This document shows positions 42,263 to 53,649 of a stretch of 64,000 nt of DNA, piece by piece. Within the stretch, counting starts at the first letter, position 1. Each line of letters starts with the position of its first letter. The DNA is from Adiantum capillus-veneris (Eukaryota > Streptophyta > Polypodiopsida > Polypodiales > Pteridaceae): positions 24,592,896 through 24,656,895 of the forward strand of contig CM043960.1 in assembly GCA_014529385.2 (NCBI GenBank). The letters are read 5' to 3'. The notes under the pieces were generated by a model. It was not told where the DNA came from. It worked only from the letters and a program-made list of their open reading frames with translations, and made no database searches. Both the position numbers and the translations under genes were made by a program.

Positions 42263-43482
42263 ATCACTCTCACCCCCCCCTTGGCGCTGTGCACAAGCCC
42301 ACAACAGGACCACCCTCTCTCTCTCTCACCCGGGCGCTCACGCACCGCAACAGAGCGTCATCCATATACACACACACACACACACAATACACACACACAC
42401 ACACCATACCTACACACACACACACATACACCGCACACACACTCACGCTCTCTCTCTACCCCATCTTTCCCCCCATCCGCCCTGCGTAATTTGGCAGGCA
42501 GCCGACCGTCAGCCATCCAACGAAAAAATAAAAAATAAAAAATAAAAAAAATATATATATTGTATATATATAAAGCCCTTCCCATGCACGTTTTTGCGCA
42601 CCCACATACATATACATACATACACACCCGTCCTCATGCACGAATACATACACACACATGCATATACGCACCGCACCACAAATACAAAGGAAAAACGACT
42701 ACGACATCGACGAATAAAGAAGAAGGATCCAAAGCACACGCCGCCAACAACAAAAAGAGGAAATGCGCCGAAGGCATGCCCCGGCCGACTCCAAAAAGAA
42801 GTACGCTCGACATGGATTCACCGACAGCACACCATTCGCCGGCAACGCGTAACCACGACGCCATTCCAATAATTTATAGGTTATTTTCATCATTATCTTC
42901 GGTTTTCACCCGAGCCATTGTAAATTTCCATTTTTTGTAAATATCCTCTTTCTAGGTGATGGTTATAAAGGCCCACCTAGAGATTCCCATCTTTTAATAA
43001 CCTCCCAAAACAAAGCAAGGGTCAACCACACCGGGCCCACCACTTGCTTTGTCTCCCCGATTAAGCTTACCCTAACCACACTGGGATTACCATAATCCAA
43101 GCAGCCAACACCTATAAATTAGCACTGAGAGGTCACTATCCGGGGGGGGGGGCAATTCATGAGGAGCCAAGCATTTGGTAGAGTGTAATGGGAAGGATTG
43201 ACACTATCACCATCACTGGGAGGGGGCTTGTGTGTTGGGTTTGCCTTGGGAATTGCACCATGCGAAGGGAACCACATCCATCTCTCGACTCCAATGGTCG
43301 ATGCACACACGTATGCATGCTCTTGGTAGTAAGTATTCACAATCATTGAGTCGTCTTAGAGAACGCACCAAGTAGGTTGCACCACCTCCTCTCCCTACCT
43401 CTCTACCACCACGGCGTGCCATTTTGTAAATATTGCAGAAATAATTCACCCTCACACCCCCGAGGGCTTTCATCGTTTGCAA

Positions 43483-43485
<3 letters not shown>

Positions 43486-43560
<75 letters not shown>
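43486..43560 (+). repeat. Compound (CT)n(GT)n microsatellite
   Basis: About 23 CT units, then TTTCT, then about 13 GT units, near the end of the element F LTR. Confidence 0.95.
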
Positions 43561-43721
43561 AATTTTGCAGTGTTCATATCATCGTGGTTTGCGTCCTAGC
43601 CGCTCAAAGCTAGGTGGTGCCCCCTGTTCACTTTACCGTGGCAGGCTCGAGGCGCGCCATTTGGCCCTCGTCGTTTTTAGAGGCCGTCGGGGTTCGGGGT
43701 CCACTTTGCATCCGTCACTAC

Positions 43722-44873
43722 ACAAAGGCATTGAAAGAAAAAACACCTCAAGAAGCATATTTTGGAATAAAATCTTCAGTCTAACTTTCAGAACTTTTGG
43801 GTGTTTTTGTTATTCACATGTTCTTCATTCCAAAATAACATAGTTAGAAGCCAAAAGCAAGAAGTGTGTATTTCTAGGATATAGTGAAGAGTCTAAGGCA
43901 TGCAGACTCTATGATCAAGAGGCAAAGAAGATACTCACTAGTCGCAATGTAGTATTTGAAGAAGGGTCGCATTCAAAGGAAAAAACAGGTTCGTCCACTT
44001 TCTCATCAAATGAAGAAATAACCCAACTTGTGCTAGATCAAAGTGAGGTAAAAATTGAAGAGGAGGGACTGGCTTGATGACAACACAAAAAAAAGTAACC
44101 AACTTGTTCTAGCATCACGGGAGAATTCACTACCAAAGTGGCCTCAACAGGTCTTTGATGATTGAAATTCTCTTCTTCCTCACAATCTTTGTGAGCAAGA
44201 GGATGGTTTGCGAAGGTCAGAGAATAGATGAGCAAAAAAGATCCTCCAAACACATCGTCAACATGGCTCTATTGAATGAAATTGTGGGCTCTGTAAAGGA
44301 GCCATCCTTCGTTGAAGAGGCCATGGGTGATCCAAAGTGGAAAGAAGCAATGCGGTCATAGTATGAAAAAATAACAAAGAATGACAATGGAAAATAGTGG
44401 ATCGGCCAACAAAGATAAAAGATTATCCACACCAAATTACAAAGTCAAACACAAGGCTGATGGTTCATTGGAAAAGTACAAAGAAAGATTAGTAGCACAA
44501 GATTTTTCACAAATTGAAGGGTTTGATGTGAGTGAAATCTTTGCTCCCACAACTTGAATGACCATTATTCGCCTTGTCCTTGCTCTTATTGCTATCTTTT
44601 GTTGGGTTGTTTTCCAAAGGGATGTAGTATCCGCCTTTTTGAATAGACTTCTCAAGGAGGAGGTTTATGTAGAGCAGCCACCAGGTTTTGAGTATCCCCA
44701 TTCAAAAGGGAAGGTTTGCAAATTAAGACGACTTTATATGGTCTATAGCAATCACCAAGGGCATGGTATGTCATGATAGATAGTTTTTTCAAAAAGCTTG
44801 GCCTTTAACGAAGTGCTTTTGATGCAAATTTATATATACTAAAAGAGAACCGAAAGCAAGTCATTGTTTAAGT
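43722..44873 (+). pseudogene. Integrase end and RT of copia element G
   Basis: Resumes after element F with the KALKEKTPQEAYFG stretch, then the post-integrase region, a linker, and RT: NEIVGSVKEPSFVEEAMGDP, KVKHKADGSLEKYK-like pieces, LALIAIFCWVVFQRDVVSAF, KEEVYVEQPPGFEYP, KTTLYGL, and QSPRAWY with DSFFKKLG. Frames shift repeatedly and stops are common. It ends at ENRKQVIV, just before the codons for YVDD, where hAT-related DNA begins. Confidence 0.8.
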
Positions 44874-45981
44874 CGCATTGTACGTTATATGATGTACGTA
44901 TAATACGCTTTAAACGGGCGTATTATACAACACCTATCTTTATTTGGTTGTATTATATCAACAAAAACACCGTATCGTATAATTTCTTAGAATTTCGATC
45001 AAAATAATATTTCAATCAAAATATAGCCCTCTATATACCGTGAAAACGGACTATTTTCCTCATTCTATTGATCTCTCTTCCCCCTTTTCTCATCTATAGG
45101 TGAGCTTTATAACATCAAAAAAATATAAAAACACCATTTTAAATTTAGTTATAGAAAATTTTTAGTAAAAAATTAGAGCTCATGATAAAAGTTAAATTAG
45201 TTAAATGTAGTTTTTTTAAAGCTTTGGAGTTTTGAGTTTAGTCTTTATCTGCTATGTGTGAAGTATATCTTATAGTGGGAGGTAAATTAAGTAAAGTGGT
45301 TAGTGATTACTTGCCTTGTGTAGAGGAAACTCACACTTGGAAGTAATTTAAGATAGTTAAAGTTAGCAGTTATTTGCTTTGTGTTGAACTATGTTCACAT
45401 TTAGAATTAGCTTAAGTTAGAGAGTTAAAGTTAGGAGTTACTTGTTGTGTGTTGAACTATATTCACACCTGGAAGTAACTTAGGTTAGATTTACCTAATG
45501 ATTGTCTATCATGTGTAGAGTAATACTCACACTACACACAATTTAGGTAAATTAAATTATAATTTCTTGCTTTGTGTAGAGGTATTCTCACACCTAGAAG
45601 AGATTTAGATAAGTAGTGAATTTTGATTGCTTTCCATGTGTAGAGTTACACTCACACTTGGAGGTAATCTAGGTAGGTTTTTTAAAGATATCTTGCTTTG
45701 TGTAGAATTTACTCACACTTAGAAGTTATTGAAATAGATTAAGCAATTTATTTATCATGATTCAGGTATAGAGTGAAAGCTCACACTTTAAAAATAAAAT
45801 AAAATTGGTATTTATAATTTAAAGAGGTTGAAAATTTATGCTTTTTTGGAAAACGTTGACGAATAAAGTATGTAAATGGTATTAGAGTTCAATTTTAGAT
45901 GTGTATTTAGTAATTAGTCATGTTTGAGTTTGCAGATCTTATGAGATGGTGAAAAGATATGAGTAGACCTAGGTAGATGAA
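44874..45981 (+). other. AT-rich 5' region of the hAT-like element
   Basis: Starts with palindromic TACG/ATAC words, including a 10-bp inverted repeat (GTATAATACG at 44898-44907, CGTATTATAC at 44919-44928). It continues as AT-rich DNA with a degenerate tandem array. No coding motif. It may contain the promoter and 5' untranslated region of the transposase. A terminal inverted repeat could not be fixed. Confidence 0.5.
45245..45790. repeat. Degenerate tandem array with internal dyad, about eight units
   Basis: Units of about 55-75 bp share CTTTGTGTAGAG-N-ACTCACACTTGGAAGTAATTTAGG-like sequence. Each carries a dyad of type GTGTAGAGT/ACTCACAC. Clear copies are centred near 45325, 45390, 45455, 45525, 45585, 45650, 45705 and 45775. 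The array lies upstream of the transposase frame. Confidence 0.8.
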
Positions 45982-47992
45982 TTGGTCAATGGAAAGACTA
46001 CATCAAAGTTGAGGTGTAAGACATGCGGCCATAATTTTAGCGGAGATGCTCACAGGATAAAAGAACGTGTTCAAAATTTTGGAAACGTGACAGCTTGCAA
46101 AAACCCCCCAAGAGGTATTGAAGAAAAATTTCCCGAGTGGGCGCTCAGGGCAAAGAGAGTACATCTTGAGGGCAAAAAAAAGGAAGTTCCCAAAATGATG
46201 GCTCCATCTATGGCTAGGGACGTGGAGATGACACTCGAGAATGACCAAAACCCTCGCTCGATCCCTGCTCAAGGTCAAGGAGGGTGTCATTCATCCTTTG
46301 CTGGGGCTTGTAGCTGTAATCCTACCGCAAGCTCTGCTAACATAAGCCGAAGTAAAGCATGGACTGGAGGAGAACCTGCACCAAGTGGTTTTGCTTTGCA
46401 TCAGGCATTTGATAAACAATGGCTGCTTGAACTCCATCTTAAGTGAACAAAAGCATTTGTTGCATGTGAAATTCCTTTCAATGTCATTTGACTTCATATC
46501 TTTAAAGATGCTTTAATGAGCACAACGAAGAAGGGTTTTGTGGTGCCTGATTATAATAAGATGCGTACAAATATTTACTAAAGTGAAAGATACATAAGAG
46601 AATATTTTGAAGTGCACAACTCTTGATTATGTGCCACAATATGGATGCACAATCGCTCTAGATGGTTGGACAAATTGTCAGAAGAAACCATTGATTAATG
46701 TGATGCTGATTTGTCCAAGAGGTTCCATCTTTCTTGAAGCGATCGATACATCCATGAAAGCAAAAACTAGTGGATATCTTGTTGGTGTATATGAGCGTTT
46801 GAACAGAAGAGCAGGGGGACCTCAAAATGTGATAGCCATTGTCACAGATAATGCATCTAACTACAAAGCAGCTGGAAAAGCAATTGAAGCAAAGTATTGA
46901 GAGATTACATGGGTTCCATGTGCTACTCACACTTTGAATCTGCTCTTAAAGGACTTCGGAAAAGTTCCTTCTATTAAGCAAACTCTTCTAGATGCAAACC
47001 ACTTGGTGAAGTTTATCAGAGAGCATTCATTTTCTTATGCTTTATTTAGAATAAAGTCCCCAATTTTTTTTTAACAAATTTTTTGTGTGACCCGTTTTGT
47101 GATAGCGTATTAGGTTCTCTCTACACTACAGCAGGTCAAAGCAACCCTTGTTGAAATAGTGGCAGATAGAAGATGGGACATTTGGCTTGATAAATATCCC
47201 AAGTATGAACCTGCTGCTTCCAAATGCTATCAGCTTGTAAACTCTCTTATTTTTTGGAGAAATGTAGACAAAAATTTTATTGTCACAGAACACTTCACTC
47301 ATCTGATACGATAAGTGGAGAAAGAATCCTCTATCTTTGGACGGGTTAACTGGTACATGCATGAAGCCTTTCGCAAGTTAAAAGACTATACACCTTATGG
47401 AGGAAAAGAGAAAGCCATGATGATGTCGTTTGGTAAAAGATGATGGGAGCAGCTGCATACTCCTTTACATGGAGTAGGGTTTGTCTTAGATCCCAAGTTC
47501 CAGATGTACGATCAATCTTCAAACAATGAAGTGATCAGTGATTTCAAGAAAGTGTGTGCCTAACTATTAGGCAATGTGGAAGGACAGATGGCATACACAC
47601 AAAAGACATCATATGGAAAGAGTATGGTGGAGAAAAAGTGGAACTTTTGTGAGAGTATTGTCTGTTGCCGCCTCAAGTGGTAGCTGTGAAAGAAATTGGT
47701 CTTTATTTGCTTTCGTGCATACTAAAAACGAAAAAATCGATTAAGTCCTCAACGAACTGTGAACTTGGTGTATGTATTTTGTAACATACGACTTATGCAT
47801 AAGCCAGCAAAGTTAGCCACACGTGCCACAAAAGAAAGCTTCGGGCGCTTTCAAACACACGAAGCAATTGCAAATGAGCTCAACTCCGATGATGAAATGG
47901 AATGGAACCCGAAAGATATTGATCCGAAATGTTCAGATGTCAAAGAAATTGATGACATGGTGCCTGTGATTGAGGGGACGGATGATCTGTAA
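45982..47992 (+). pseudogene. hAT superfamily transposase (BED finger, DUF659, hAT dimerisation), decayed
   Basis: The N-terminal frame (45982-46446) has LRCKTCGHNFSGDAHRIKERV, a BED-like zinc finger used for DNA binding. Next comes HIFKDALMSTTKKGFVVPDY. The DUF659 core (46607-46900) has VPQYGCTIALDGWTN, the catalytic-fold Asp, and VIAIVTDNASNYKAAGKAIE; WVPCATHTLNLLLKDFGKV follows in the same frame after one stop. The C-terminal dimerisation region (47660-47830) has ASSGSCERNWSLFAFVHTKN and VNLVYVFCNIRLMHKPAK. It spans about 2 kb, near full length, with at least five stops or frameshifts. It could once have mobilised small elements such as those at 577 and 1507, but no shared end sequence was seen. 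Confidence 0.85.
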
Positions 47993-48051
47993 AGTTTGTA
48001 CTATATTTTCAATTAATTTTGTAATGCAAAAGTTGTGTGGAGTCTACCTTC

Positions 48052-48090
<39 letters not shown>

Positions 48091-48284
48091 TGTCTCTCTT
48101 TCTCTCCATCTTCTTTCTATCATTGTCAGAAAAGGGAGGGAGAGAGAATAAAACTTACACAATTGCAACAATATCCGACATGTCCATTTGTTCCAACAAA
48201 TAGAGATTTACATATCAAACAGAGGTTTTAGCTACAAATCTTGAGATTTAAGATACAAAAAGATCTTAGTATTTTTTGGAAGAT
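47993..48284. other. No gene; CT microsatellite
   Basis: AT-rich 3' flank of the transposase with a CT run at 48056-48089. No matching inverted terminal repeat was found here. Confidence 0.5.
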
Positions 48285-50279
48285 TTAATTTAAATAATGG
48301 GCTGGATCCCCTAAAAGATTAGAGACGTGAAATTTTGAGAATGAATCACTCGAACCCGCATTCCCTATCTCTTCTTCTATAACAAGCCGATATCTTGGCT
48401 CGTACCATGCCAACTTTCTTTCTAGCTCTGCTAAACGAGCACGCAGCATGGCTAGGGTCTCCTTGACTTGCCAAATCCACGCCTTGGGTTGCGAGTTGCT
48501 CAATGATTGAGGTTTCTTTGGGTAAATATATGTAACCTCTCTTACGAGGAGGTCTATGCATGAATCTTCTGGGCTGGGCATCCTTTGTCGACGCCTCTTG
48601 TAGTGGGACGATCATTCCAATGTACTTTGACTCACAATACATAATAACAATAGCATTGTTGCACAAAGTAAATTGCCAATTGATTATTATTTGGTGGCGA
48701 TCTGTATACTTGGATAAATCTTGAAAAAAGGATATTTTTGGCAAGGACAATGTGTTGCAAATTTGAAACTTTCAAGGGAGCGAAAGCCTTGGCATTTCCA
48801 CTAACTCGAAATAATGTATTGCGTACAAAATGATTTGGGCATACCTATCTGCATTGCCTGTAATTGAGTGACTCCCCTTGAAGTTCTGATTCATCTTCTT
48901 GGGACGCAGCCAAAGCGGTAAGATCTCCTTGAGCCACCCGAATCTCTCCCTCTTTGTAAATTTGTTGTGCTAATGTATGATTAAGCAAAGGATCATTAGG
49001 CTGCTCTGCATTCCGATCGGGAGCAATATCTTCCATACCTGAAATGCAAAACAATAAACTTTAATGAGCGAAGTCGTAGCACTTAAAAAAGAGATATGGT
49101 TTAGGGGATTTCAGTGATCCAACTTGAAATACTTTAAAACCCTAACTTGAAGAACTTTAAAGACGTAACTAAAAATACGATTAAACATCTAGTTTGAATT
49201 ATCACCACACATTGCACACCATTAATGACAAAAAATATTGTTACTGGTCTAATCATCAACATGCCTCAAGCCAGATTCGATTACAACATGATAGCCAACA
49301 TTATGGGCTCCATTCAAACAAAGGCTTAAATCCCATATTTTAGGCCTGTCTAAGGGTTTGGAGAAATTTTCACTGGCAAGATGTTTGTTTACATTTCGCA
49401 AAAATTCGCACTTGAGAACCTCAGAGGGCTCTGGAATACACGCAACCAAGCGTCTAAGACTATATAAGAGACTATATATATAAGATGCTTTGGTGAAAGA
49501 AGTAGGATTGGTGCTGATATTTTCAGGGGCAGTCCATGGATAATCTCACTCGAATTGAGCTCTAGTTTGAGGGGTGAGATTTGGCAGCTTGAGAAATGTT
49601 GCCAAAGTGTTTGATGGTGTACTTTGTCCCCAGTCCACGATTCTAGCATACGCTCCTCACTCGTTAAAATGTAGTAGAATATTTCTAGTGTATAGATCGT
49701 TGTGAATGAAGTCGTGATTATGCACGAATTTCATCGTCTGCAGAAGAGCGTTGTAGATTGGCAAAATGTTTTCTATGAACTATTGTACAGTTCCAGATGT
49801 GTGCTAAAACCCTCTGATTGCAGGCTTGCTTCCACCATGATGACATGCCTGAATCCACTGCTCAAGTGACCTCCATTCTAAATCTTGAAGATCAACATAG
49901 GCCTTTTGCTATAACGAACAAGAGCACGAAGAAATATCATGCCACAATGCTGAGCAGTAGTAGCAATTGCTTTCTTTAGCACGATTTGTAATGTCGGCTT
50001 GCTTCCTATCTGGTCCTTGTAGATCTTTTCCGCATAGATAGGATCTTTGAAGAGAGGATGGGCAACTGAAACTTGTTTCACATTTGCAAAACGACCTTCA
50101 TCTAATTGGGGTGCTTGTTGCAAGTGAAAGATAGAATGTTCCCCAAGCAAGTGTAGGGCAAGAGGACATGTAGTATCATCCACGTGTATAGCTAAGGGCT
50201 CGGCACCTGAAGGAGGAGGCACATCCTCTTCTGTCCTAGGACGTTTTTGAGAAACACCCCTCCCCAGGGGTTTGTGCAT
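48285..50279 (-). pseudogene. Protein-kinase-like pseudogene of unknown family
   Basis: Read on the minus strand. An N-terminal frame (50279-49878) is of unknown family. A kinase-like stretch follows (49880-49250) with LPIYNALLQTMKFVHNHD, then IHNDLYTRNILLHF, ARIVDWGQS and DYPWTAPENIS. These correspond to HRD, DFG and APE motifs but read HND, DWG and APE. The N-lobe lysine is not identified. Four stops lie within about 110 codons of the kinase part. Further frames (49054-48845; 48750-48346, with RARLAELERKLAWYEPRY, coiled-coil-like) may be later exons; a TTTGCATTTCAG acceptor precedes the first. Host gene or captured copy cannot be decided. Confidence 0.55.
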
Positions 50280-50516
50280 AGAATATACAATTTTACACTT
50301 TTATACAATTTTCAATATACATCAGAGTTGCGGAAGCATTTGTATAGGGGAGGAGTTCTCAGCGCCCGACCAAGCATGGAGTTTAGGCCATGAGCCAGAT
50401 TGCATCCAGAGGTACCTAGCGACTAGTGCTACCCCTGAATGGGTGTTAAGAATGAAAGCATACTCAAGAAAAATATAACATTGTGGAGGGTGAATATATG
50501 TGTACACTGCGTTGCG

Positions 50517-50563
<47 letters not shown>

Positions 50564-51396
50564 CAGTGGAGGTTGAAATAGAGTGTACAAAGACATGAGA
50601 AATCGACAATAGAGAATCTTTAAATGCCCATCTAAATGGAACAGGCAACCATGTATTAATGCAATGACAAAATCTGGGTATACCATAACATCAAATAGTT
50701 TATAGCAAAACAACTAGCAGAGCACCAGACCCTGTGTAGGGATCGATCAGTCCACCCATCCACTTCTGCTCTACTACAGATAGAGAGAATTTCACTTCGT
50801 CGAGAGCAAGCCAGAACACGTCCATCCTACCTGAGCCAGACATAGGTGAGGCCGCTTCGCCTCCCTCCATGAACTCGAGCTCTGAAAGGATCCCAAATAC
50901 CAGAAGGTGGTAGGGTATCAACACCAATCATACCAGTTTAGACACCCCACTTCTTTGATGCCCAACACCGGGTGTTTAGGCAAAGCCAAGGCAAGATCCT
51001 CGACGCGTTAGCTGTGTAGGTCATTCAACCCCCGACGCACTAATCGTGTAGATGAGCCTAACAAAAAGAAAAAGACCTAGGCAACACCCCCGATCCAGCA
51101 AAGCCCCAGGTCAGCGACCCTTTAGTCTAAGGCTAAGCGATGTAGGTGATCCTAGTCTTGTAGCGACGCTGCCATGAGAAACATAACACATAATTCCAAT
51201 CACAATATCACTTCCCAGATGCACAAACAATCCTTTTCCAAATAGTCAGAATGTACAGGGTCTCTACCCTTACACGTCTACCATAAACAATCTTAATCAC
51301 TTCATGATCCAATCCAAAAACCATAATCCATAATCTAATCACATCACACGGGTGAGCTCTCCACCCTACTTGGGTGAGGAACGACCAATCCTGAAT
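50280..51396. other. No recognisable gene; flank of element H
   Basis: Includes a GA run (50521-50560). CAAAGAAGTGGGGTGTC on the minus strand near 50955 resembles a polypurine tract with an LTR start. CCATAATCCATAATC-like AT-rich DNA near 51320 resembles 60280-60430 on the other side of element H, as expected if both were once joined. Confidence 0.4.
50521..50560 (+). repeat. (GA)n microsatellite
   Basis: About 20 GA units. Confidence 0.95.
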
Positions 51397-51763
51397 TGTC
51401 ATAATATATAATATCTAACTTTACCAAATGATTTTTTCATATTAAACTGATCATTTAATGTGGGAGAATAAACGGGAACAACAGTTAGAATAGAGACATG
51501 TCTTCTAGACCTGTCTCAACAGGGGACCAAAAGGAGAGATGGTTGCATCTAGGTAGGGGTCCAAAAGGAGATGGTCTATCAAAGAGCAATGTGCAATAAG
51601 TGCTTCTAGGCTTACCTCAGCAGGGGACCAAGAGGAGAGATGGTTACATCTCAATAGGGGTCCAAAAGAAGGTAGTCTATCAAAGAGAAATGCGCATCTA
51701 ATGGAGCTTAAAAGACCTTAGTGTTAGCTTCATTAAAGACCTCCAATGGTTAGTGTTAAAAGT

Positions 51764-51933
51764 CCTTTGACCTTAAGCAAGCTAGGGCTGATCTTGAGGT
51801 GGGAACCCAACCTAAACTTGCCTTTGACCTTAAGCAAGCTAGGGCTGTGCTTGAGGTGGGAACCCGACTTAAACTTGCCTTTTACCTTAGGCAAGATAGG
51901 GCAGAGCTTGAGGTGGGAAATCCACCTAAGGTG
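51764..51933 (+). repeat. Three tandem 58-59-bp units in LTR of element H
   Basis: Units begin CCTTTGACCTTAAGCAAGC and include CTTGAGGTGGGAACCC. The same array is in the 3' LTR (about 58815-58985), so it predates insertion of this copy. Confidence 0.88.
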
Positions 51934-51959
51934 CTTGTCATGCTTGATGACTAAGGTAC

Positions 51960-52170
51960 TTGAGGTACTTGTCATACTTAATGAGGAAGGTGCTTGAGAA
52001 GCTTCCTATGCATGGGGGGGTAAGGTGCTTGAGTCAAAAGAGACCCTAAAAACTTAATGAGGAAGTTTCTTGAGAAGCTTCCTATGCATGGGGATAAGGT
52101 GCTTGAGTAAAAAAGAAACCCTACAAACTTAATGAGGAAGTTGTTTGAGAAGCTTCCTATGCATGAAAGT
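51960..52170 (+). repeat. Three tandem units with GAGAAGCTTCCTATGCATG
   Basis: Units of about 75 bp carry AATGAGGAAGTT, GAGAAGCTTCCTATGCATG and AAGGTGCTTGAG. The array is repeated in the 3' LTR (about 59025-59205). Confidence 0.88.
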
Positions 52171-52530
52171 CCCAAAGTTAGGGGAATCTTTGACTTAACT
52201 TTCCACTCACCCAAAGGGCACCCCTTTTTCAAAGGGCACATGGGACACATGTCAGAATCTCCTTGTGCTTAACCACATGGTGTGCTTGAATGCTATTGAT
52301 TGGGGCTAAAGAGGGGTCCAATGATCTTCTAGCTCCATCCAACAAATATCTAGATATTTTCAAGCTCTCTCTCTCTAAGGGGTAAGGAGGACACTTGTCC
52401 AAAGACTACCCATGTACTTGAATGCATGTTGCATGTGATTGGCTAGGGGGGAGAGGGGTCCAATGATCTTGAAACATGTGTAAAAGCTACAACTCGCCCC
52501 AAGCAAGCAAGGTGGGTGTTGGGGGGATAT

Positions 52531-52533
52531 ACA

Positions 52534-52580
<47 letters not shown>
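52531..52580 (+). repeat. (CA)n microsatellite
   Basis: About 24 CA units. The 3' LTR has only about 9 (59571-59590). Confidence 0.95.
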
Positions 52581-52581
<1 letters not shown>

Positions 52582-53268
52582 CCATTTTGTGAATTCATTC
52601 TCACTTGGTGAAAGTTGAGAAACTCCACCTCCTTCTCCAAGCTTGTGAGAAGTAAGAGCCTACACCAACACTCTTGGCTATGGAATGAAAATCCAAGCAA
52701 GAGCCATGCTTCAATGCTTAAGCTTGCCATCTTCATTACTATGCTATTATGTATGCTAGCAGGAAGAGTGATGATAAGTGAGGAACTATTTCTTTCTCCT
52801 ATGGAATGTTTCTTCTTCCTCTTCCCTATCCTCATTCCCCGCTAGCTCTCTCCACCTTCGAAGGTGTTTGAGGCCTTGGGACTGAGGCTTGGGATAGTTA
52901 ATGCTTTCTACAAAGTTTATGTTATGTTTGTGATACATGAAGCTCTCCATCTTCATTGCACCACCTAGGTCACAAGGAACACAAAGATTGTATTGTACCA
53001 AGTTTTACTTAATGGGAGAAACTATAATACAAATGCCTATTGGAGGGGGGACCGACTCCATATGAATCCGGTCCTCAACTATTGTCATGTTCTCTAAACT
53101 CTCTCTCTTGCAAAAGTATTGTTCATGCCAAGTTAATTAAGTACCATGTTTATGTTGCTACCATTAATTAAGTTCACCCGCTATGCTCTCAAAGTTATCT
53201 CACAGAAGTGATTTATCTAATTTCCTAATTTCGTTACTCTCAAAGTTCATAGGCCATTTCCATAACAT

Positions 53269-53280
53269 TGGTATCAAAGC
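53269..53280 (+). other. Primer binding site of element H
   Basis: TGGTATCAAAGC, a variant initiator tRNA-Met site, one base after the 5' LTR. Confidence 0.88.
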
Positions 53281-53649
53281 ATGTGGTTTCTCTTTTCTTG
53301 CTTAAGAAGAGAGGTCCTTAAGTAGCCTATTAATGGTTGTTTTTGTTAATTGTATTAGGGTAAGTGGGACTGGGATCAATTATCGGTTTTATTGAGCCCA
53401 CTATGTGGGATATGGTGCACACCTCGGGAGATTTGGTTTTAATAGTGGAGTCTTTTTAGACTTTCCTACGGCTTTACCATTATTGAGCCATAAGAAGTCC
53501 GAAAGAAGCTATCCCTCGGTAACTTCGCTATGTTAGACTCACTCCACTACTCTCTATTAACCAATTCGAGCCATGGGTGTAGATACTTAAGTGCCTTTTA
53601 AGAAGAGTAGCAACTAAGGTTTTGAATTGCCAAAGCATACACTAAGTAA

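Larger units (their letters stand above)
38364..43717 (+). mobile_element. Element F: Tat-lineage Ty3/gypsy element with large internal deletion, nested in G
   Basis: TGATAGCCAAATTTCG at 38364 and TGGTAGACAAATTTCG at 41332 are the two LTR starts; the element ends in CCGTCA at 43717. The 4-bp CTAC flanks both sides (38360-38363 and 43718-43721) inside copia element G. Between the LTRs only the RT end, RNase H, a second RNase H and integrase remain. Primer site, gag, protease and most RT are gone. The second RNase H places it in the Tat/Ogre-like lineage. Confidence 0.88.
41332..43717 (+). mobile_element. 3' LTR of element F, 2.4 kb and pyrimidine-rich
   Basis: The first 1.2 kb is almost pure C/T on the plus strand, with several C runs and three long CT blocks (41837-41899, 42086-42150, 42177-42226). 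CA blocks and an AT-rich stretch (42520-42580) follow. The last 600 bp includes CT (43486-43531) and GT (43534-43560) blocks. Apparent Ser-Leu or Arg-Glu proteins here are artefacts of the repeats. No coding domain. Confidence 0.85.
51397..53267 (+). mobile_element. 5' LTR of element H
   Basis: Contains two internal tandem arrays (51764-51933 and about 51960-52170), a CA run (52531-52580), and TTCCATAACA at the right end, then one base and the primer site. It is visibly similar to the 3' LTR throughout, with a longer CA run. Confidence 0.9.

Noticed and set aside
41837-42545. Long Ser-Leu, Arg-Glu and Thr-His 'proteins' on both strands
   Set aside because: They are translations of dinucleotide repeats in an LTR, open in all frames because CT, GA and CA runs contain no stops.
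42509-42739. Possible organelle or membrane protein with aromatic runs
   Set aside because: Arises from an AT-rich low-complexity stretch of the element F LTR read in reverse.
52375-52835. Minus-strand 130-codon frame in the LTR of element H
   Set aside because: Its core is Cys-Val from a CA run, and the rest lies in LTR sequence with no motif; the same frame is shortened in the other LTR.
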